DNA of 37,392 nucleotides from Planctomycetia bacterium. GTDB taxonomy: Bacteria; Planctomycetota; Planctomycetia; Pirellulales; Thermoguttaceae. Location: contig JAUNBR010000038.1 of the NCBI GenBank assembly GCA_030527015.1, forward strand, positions 1 to 37,392, in the 5' to 3' direction. The notes under the pieces were generated by a model that saw nothing but the letters and a program-made list of their open reading frames with translations, was not told where the DNA came from and ran no database searches. Positions 34,508 through 37,392 of this stretch are shown in pieces. The translations under genes and the position numbers were made by a program. Position 1 is the first letter of the stretch. Each line of letters opens with the position of its first letter.

Positions 34508-35254
34508 ATGAGCACTTCACACCATTCATCCTCCTGTTCTTTTAATATTCCAGACTTTTTTCAAAAAGGGAAAATTTCTCCCGCATCTGATTTTCAGAAA
34601 CTGAGAGGCACTCAAAATTTAAGTAGCCCGAGAATAAAAATAAACAGGACAGAAATTACACGTGATTTATGTAATCTGGAATCTTTTATTTTCACCACGC
34701 CACACCATGATAAAGAAAGCACCGAACGGGAAACCATCCCATCATGTTTTCAAAAAACGCAGACATCCGAACCGTGCAGGGAATCATACACTTCAAAACT
34801 CACTCCAGAAATTAAAAAAAGCTTTGTTTCGAAGCCAGATTCTTTTTTCAGTGAACCACCGTCTAAAGAATCGAAAGTTTTTTCAGACACTTCCTTTTTT
34901 ATTCAAAAATTTGAGGAAGAAGACGGAAGCGACACACCCACATTCTGCGCCGAGGCCACAAAACTTACGCCTGAACCCGTGCCACAGCCAGCACTTTCCT
35001 GTGAAATTTTACCCAATTTAGCCGAAGTCAACAAAAAAACCGAAAAAGCCCACCCTTCATGGATGTGGAATTTCATCGCTTTCGGCAGTCTGGGCACCGC
35101 CTGCAGCACAATCATTCTAGGACAGCATCTTTTAGGAATGCCTTTAAATGCTTCCGTCATAAACTGGGGAGTCGCCACACTTATTTCAGGAAGCGTTATG
35201 TTTTTAGCCGCCACAAGTCTTTTTATTACCAAGAAACGCCCTAAAACATGTTAA
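34508..35254 (+). CDS. Small two-helix membrane protein, unknown function
   Basis: 248 aa from the ATG at 34508, chosen for the AGGAAAGGA upstream; an in-frame ATG at 34445 has no site and lies in a degenerate repeat-like stretch. Residues 1-175 are hydrophilic, Ser/Thr/Lys/Glu-rich and probably disordered, and the C-terminal 65 residues hold two helices (WNFIAFGSLGTACSTIILG; WGVATLISGSVMFLAATSLF) ending in KKRPKTC. I do not recognise a family. The layout, a long soluble segment anchored by a C-terminal hairpin, puts the N-terminus in the cytoplasm if both ends face inward. It is separated from the cytochrome operon by a terminator. The 290 bp before it (34221-34507) show no other gene. Confidence 0.65.
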   Translation: MSTSHHSSSCSFNIPDFFQKGKISPASDFQKLRGTQNLSSPRIKINRTEITRDLCNLESFIFTTPHHDKESTERETIPSCFQKTQTSEPCRESYTSKLTPEIKKSFVSKPDSFFSEPPSKESKVFSDTSFFIQKFEEEDGSDTPTFCAEATKLTPEPVPQPALSCEILPNLAEVNKKTEKAHPSWMWNFIAFGSLGTACSTIILGQHLLGMPLNASVINWGVATLISGSVMFLAATSLFITKKRPKTC

Positions 35255-35365
35255 CCCCCTCCCCTGCACAGCAAAAATCGCGACAGCTTCTTTCCGTCCT
35301 GAACCCAACAATTTAAACTGCGTGCCGTGGTTTTATCGCTCCACGGCAGAGCGAGACTGGAATTT

Positions 35366-35470
35366 TATACCCGATACATTATAAAATTCCGCTTCACCGG
35401 CTTTTTGCTTCGCTGAAAAAGCCTGCTTTTAGAGCCGCACAAAACGAAATTTTAAATTGGAACCTGTATA
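35366..35470 (+). repeat. Interspersed ~108-bp repeat, young subfamily
   Basis: TATACCCGATACATTATAAA to TTGGAACCTGTATA, apex GCTTCGC. Abuts the next copy through a shared TATA. Confidence 0.95.
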
Positions 35471-35573
35471 TCCCCGATACACTATAAAATTCCACTTCCT
35501 CGGCATTTTACTTCGCTGAAAACCTCTGGTTTCAGAACCGTACAAAACGGAAATTTAACGTGGAACCAGAATA
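35467..35573 (+). repeat. Interspersed ~108-bp repeat
   Basis: TATATCCCCGATACACTATA to GTGGAACCAGAATA. It is the last copy; none is seen in the 1.8 kb to its right. Confidence 0.9.
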
Positions 35574-35621
35574 ACATAAAATACGATAACATCCGTGGGA
35601 CGTCCTTCCCATTCTTCGTCG

Positions 35622-37392
35622 TTATTTCGGCAACTCAAGTTTCCGCTGCGTCAGGAACCAGTCGGCATTCTCCGTCAGCGCGTACGTACCAATTTTGTGC
35701 AGCTCTTTTCGCGTCTGTGTGTCAATTTCCTGATTTTGCGCCAACCGCTTTTCCAGCGCCAGAGAATAGGCATGGAAAATGGGGAAAATCTTATCGTAAC
35801 GATTCTTCTGCGAGTCGTAACACCGAAAACGATTGTGCAGATAACACGCCACGGCCAACGCTCCGCACGACGCCAACGCCACGGCTCCAAGACAATAAAC
35901 CCAGTGGAGCCAAGCGGGATCAAGCGAAACGCGATTGGTGCCGATGCGCACAAAAAGCCACCCAACCGCCAGATACGTGAAGCACATGCACCACCCGCTC
36001 CACCGGTCTGACGCTTTCTTCATTTCGCCAATCCGCGAGAAGAAAAACGCCCGCTGGTCCAAAATCCACCGCTCGTAAACGAACTTCAAATCCCGATGAT
36101 CCTCCGTAAAATCACTCGACGGCGTAAGTGGAATCACGATCGTATTCACCGTATTTCGCAGCCAGTCCAGCGAACCGATCGGATGGTAGTGGTAATTATC
36201 CATCACACGCTCGGTCACACCGCTCGTCTGCCAGAAAATCTGCACCCGCAACGCCTCCGCCAGGGCGCGGTAACGGTGATAACGCTCGTAGTACGGTCGC
36301 TTTTTGTAAAGCACATAAACAGCTATCAGCACCGCCAAAACCAGGAAATACGTCGCGTCAACACCGACTCGCCACCAAGTCCATTCCCCGTCCCAATTCC
36401 ACTTGCAGGAATCCAGGCAGAACTCGAACGTGCTAAATTCCATCAGAGAGCTTTTTACAAAACATTCCACATAAAATAGCAACGCAAACAAAACCCCCAA
36501 GCAGATATAAATCGCAGCCATTTTATTGAAATACGACTGATATTTCTGCGCAAGAACATCAAAAATAGTATAATACCGCGTGATGAATTCCAGATTCCCG
36601 GACTTCGCGGGTCGGAAGTCCCCCAAAAGATACTTCCGCGACTTCTCCCGAGCTTTCTCGCTTTGCGGATAGAATTTCATGGCGTCCCGGTTCGCCTCAC
36701 CCAAAAGCTCGATCGGACGCTCCATCGACGTTTCCATCAAAAACTGCTCGGCCGTCATCGGTTTGTGCTGGTGACGATACACCTCCTGAATCTTCGTCGC
36801 GTCCTGAACATCCGTCGAGAACCAGGACTCCGTTTTCCCCGCCGAGTCCTGCGCAGCGCTGTTTCTCCGCGGCGTGACGATCTGAAACACTCCGCCAAAC
36901 GGCTGAATCGACTCCCACGGCGCCTTCTCTGCCCAGAACGTCTGCGTCTGTCCCAGCGTATATTGAACGTTCTCGCAGCCATCCAGCTTCATCCGTACGA
37001 CGTCAGCCGTCCCGCCCGGCGTCGGCGCGTCCAAATCCTCGCCGTCCCAGAGCGCCAAGAGCAGAAACACGCTGTTCGCCAGATACTTTCCGAGCCGTTC
37101 GTACTGCGGCGTTCGGTCAATCTCCGCCTTCGGATTCGCCTCCAGAAGTGCCTGATTTTCCTTCGTCAGCGCAAGTTCCACCCGTGCGTCCGCCTCGGCA
37201 AGTCGTGTTTCCAACGCGCTCAACGATTCCGACGTGTCGAAATCCTCACGATAAAACGCCAACGGCATCGGCGTAACCGCCACCAGCTTCAAACACCGTG
37301 TCGCCGGCAGTTGCCGCAATTCCGCCACGACCTCCGCCACCAGCTGATCCGCCCCTTCCGCCAGCCCGTCGCACACCAGAATCGGCACCTCA
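35622..37392 (-). CDS. SLOG-like sensor fused to a four-helix membrane effector, partial
   Basis: At least 589 residues; the true start lies beyond the right edge, because the frame stays open to the last base and a GTG at 37388 is mid-domain. The first 170 visible residues resemble the Rossmann-like SLOG domain: VCDGLAEGADQLVAEVVAEL, then LVAVTPMPLAFYREDF, a Tyr-rich break (YERLGKYLANSVFLLLALWDG) and PGGTADVV. SLOG domains bind nucleotide-derived ligands. Hydrophobic helices follow at about 289-308, 343-361, 464-482 and 495-516. After the second comes YHRYRALAEALRVQIFW, similar to the SLATT two-helix effector signature; the second helix pair repeats the layout. Such SLOG-membrane proteins are linked to nucleotide-signalled antiphage defence. 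GC-richer than its neighbours and free of the interspersed repeat, which suggests horizontal gain. Convergent with the two-helix protein. Confidence 0.78.
   Translation of the reverse strand, partial: EVPILVCDGLAEGADQLVAEVVAELRQLPATRCLKLVAVTPMPLAFYREDFDTSESLSALETRLAEADARVELALTKENQALLEANPKAEIDRTPQYERLGKYLANSVFLLLALWDGEDLDAPTPGGTADVVRMKLDGCENVQYTLGQTQTFWAEKAPWESIQPFGGVFQIVTPRRNSAAQDSAGKTESWFSTDVQDATKIQEVYRHQHKPMTAEQFLMETSMERPIELLGEANRDAMKFYPQSEKAREKSRKYLLGDFRPAKSGNLEFITRYYTIFDVLAQKYQSYFNKMAAIYICLGVLFALLFYVECFVKSSLMEFSTFEFCLDSCKWNWDGEWTWWRVGVDATYFLVLAVLIAVYVLYKKRPYYERYHRYRALAEALRVQIFWQTSGVTERVMDNYHYHPIGSLDWLRNTVNTIVIPLTPSSDFTEDHRDLKFVYERWILDQRAFFFSRIGEMKKASDRWSGWCMCFTYLAVGWLFVRIGTNRVSLDPAWLHWVYCLGAVALASCGALAVACYLHNRFRCYDSQKNRYDKIFPIFHAYSLALEKRLAQNQEIDTQTRKELHKIGTYALTENADWFLTQRKLELPK

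Noticed and set aside
1228..35573. CRISPR array as an explanation for the repeats
   Set aside because: The repeats are about 108 bp, diverged, in both orientations and irregularly spaced by genes, with no uniform spacers or cas genes.
1228..35573. The repeats as ordinary transcription terminators
   Set aside because: The hairpin lacks a following T-run, copies occur upstream of genes and inside an operon, and true terminators with T-runs are present separately at 2231, 5519 and 34183.
35595..36479. Several + strand open frames opposite the SLOG-membrane gene
   Set aside because: They overlap the long minus-strand frame, have no ribosome binding sites and show no recognisable domains.

Overview
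This window looks like chromosomal DNA of a bacterium from, or close to, the Planctomycetota. It is AT-rich in and between most genes. The strongest taxonomic hints are the transmembrane Ser/Thr kinase, with its N-terminal adaptor-like segment and a C-terminal tail beyond the membrane helix, and the fused cytochrome b/cytochrome c polypeptide paired with a twin-arginine Rieske protein. This is inference from gene architecture; no rRNA is present. A membrane-anchored rubrerythrin suggests a microaerobic or anaerobic lifestyle.

Layout. (1) 1-833, minus: a secreted glycine-rich repeat protein, cut by the left edge. It has a clear promoter and ribosome binding site, but its start codon is out of frame with the rest of the gene because of a run of 11 G (780-790). 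(2) 1.5-8.5 kb: a GNAT acetyltransferase, a CAU-anticodon tRNA, a SAM methyltransferase with a polytopic membrane protein, the rplM-rpsI pair, an RluA-type pseudouridine synthase and a DEDDh exonuclease. (3) 8.7-20 kb: Maf, the kinase, an RND/MMPL exporter, an RlmM-like methyltransferase, a HAD hydrolase and a short-chain dehydrogenase. (4) 20.7-30.6 kb: MarC-family protein, anchored rubrerythrin, citramalate synthase, undecaprenyl diphosphate synthase, RNase R and NrnA. (5) 31-34.2 kb: Rieske protein and cytochrome b-c fusion, ending in a strong terminator. (6) 34.5-37.4 kb: a two-helix membrane protein of unknown function, then a GC-richer gene on the minus strand. That last gene encodes a SLOG-like nucleotide-sensor domain fused to four membrane helices, resembles a defence effector, and is cut by the right edge.

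The dominant feature between genes is one family of roughly 105-110 bp interspersed repeats. I find about 35 recognisable copies, in both orientations, in most gene gaps. The consensus has TATAC...GTATA ends, an outer AAATTTCCG...CGGAAATTT inverted pair and an inner hairpin whose tip reads GCGAAGC. Five copies are nearly identical, so amplification looks recent. In two places a complete copy has split an older copy at its hairpin tip, with a pattern consistent with duplication of a TA target. No transposase is encoded here, so it behaves like a non-autonomous MITE.

The genes are mostly informational and housekeeping functions in short units separated by repeats. Four items stand out: the repeat family, the poly-G switch, the cytochrome b lacking one expected haem-ligand histidine (Tyr101), and the SLOG-membrane protein.
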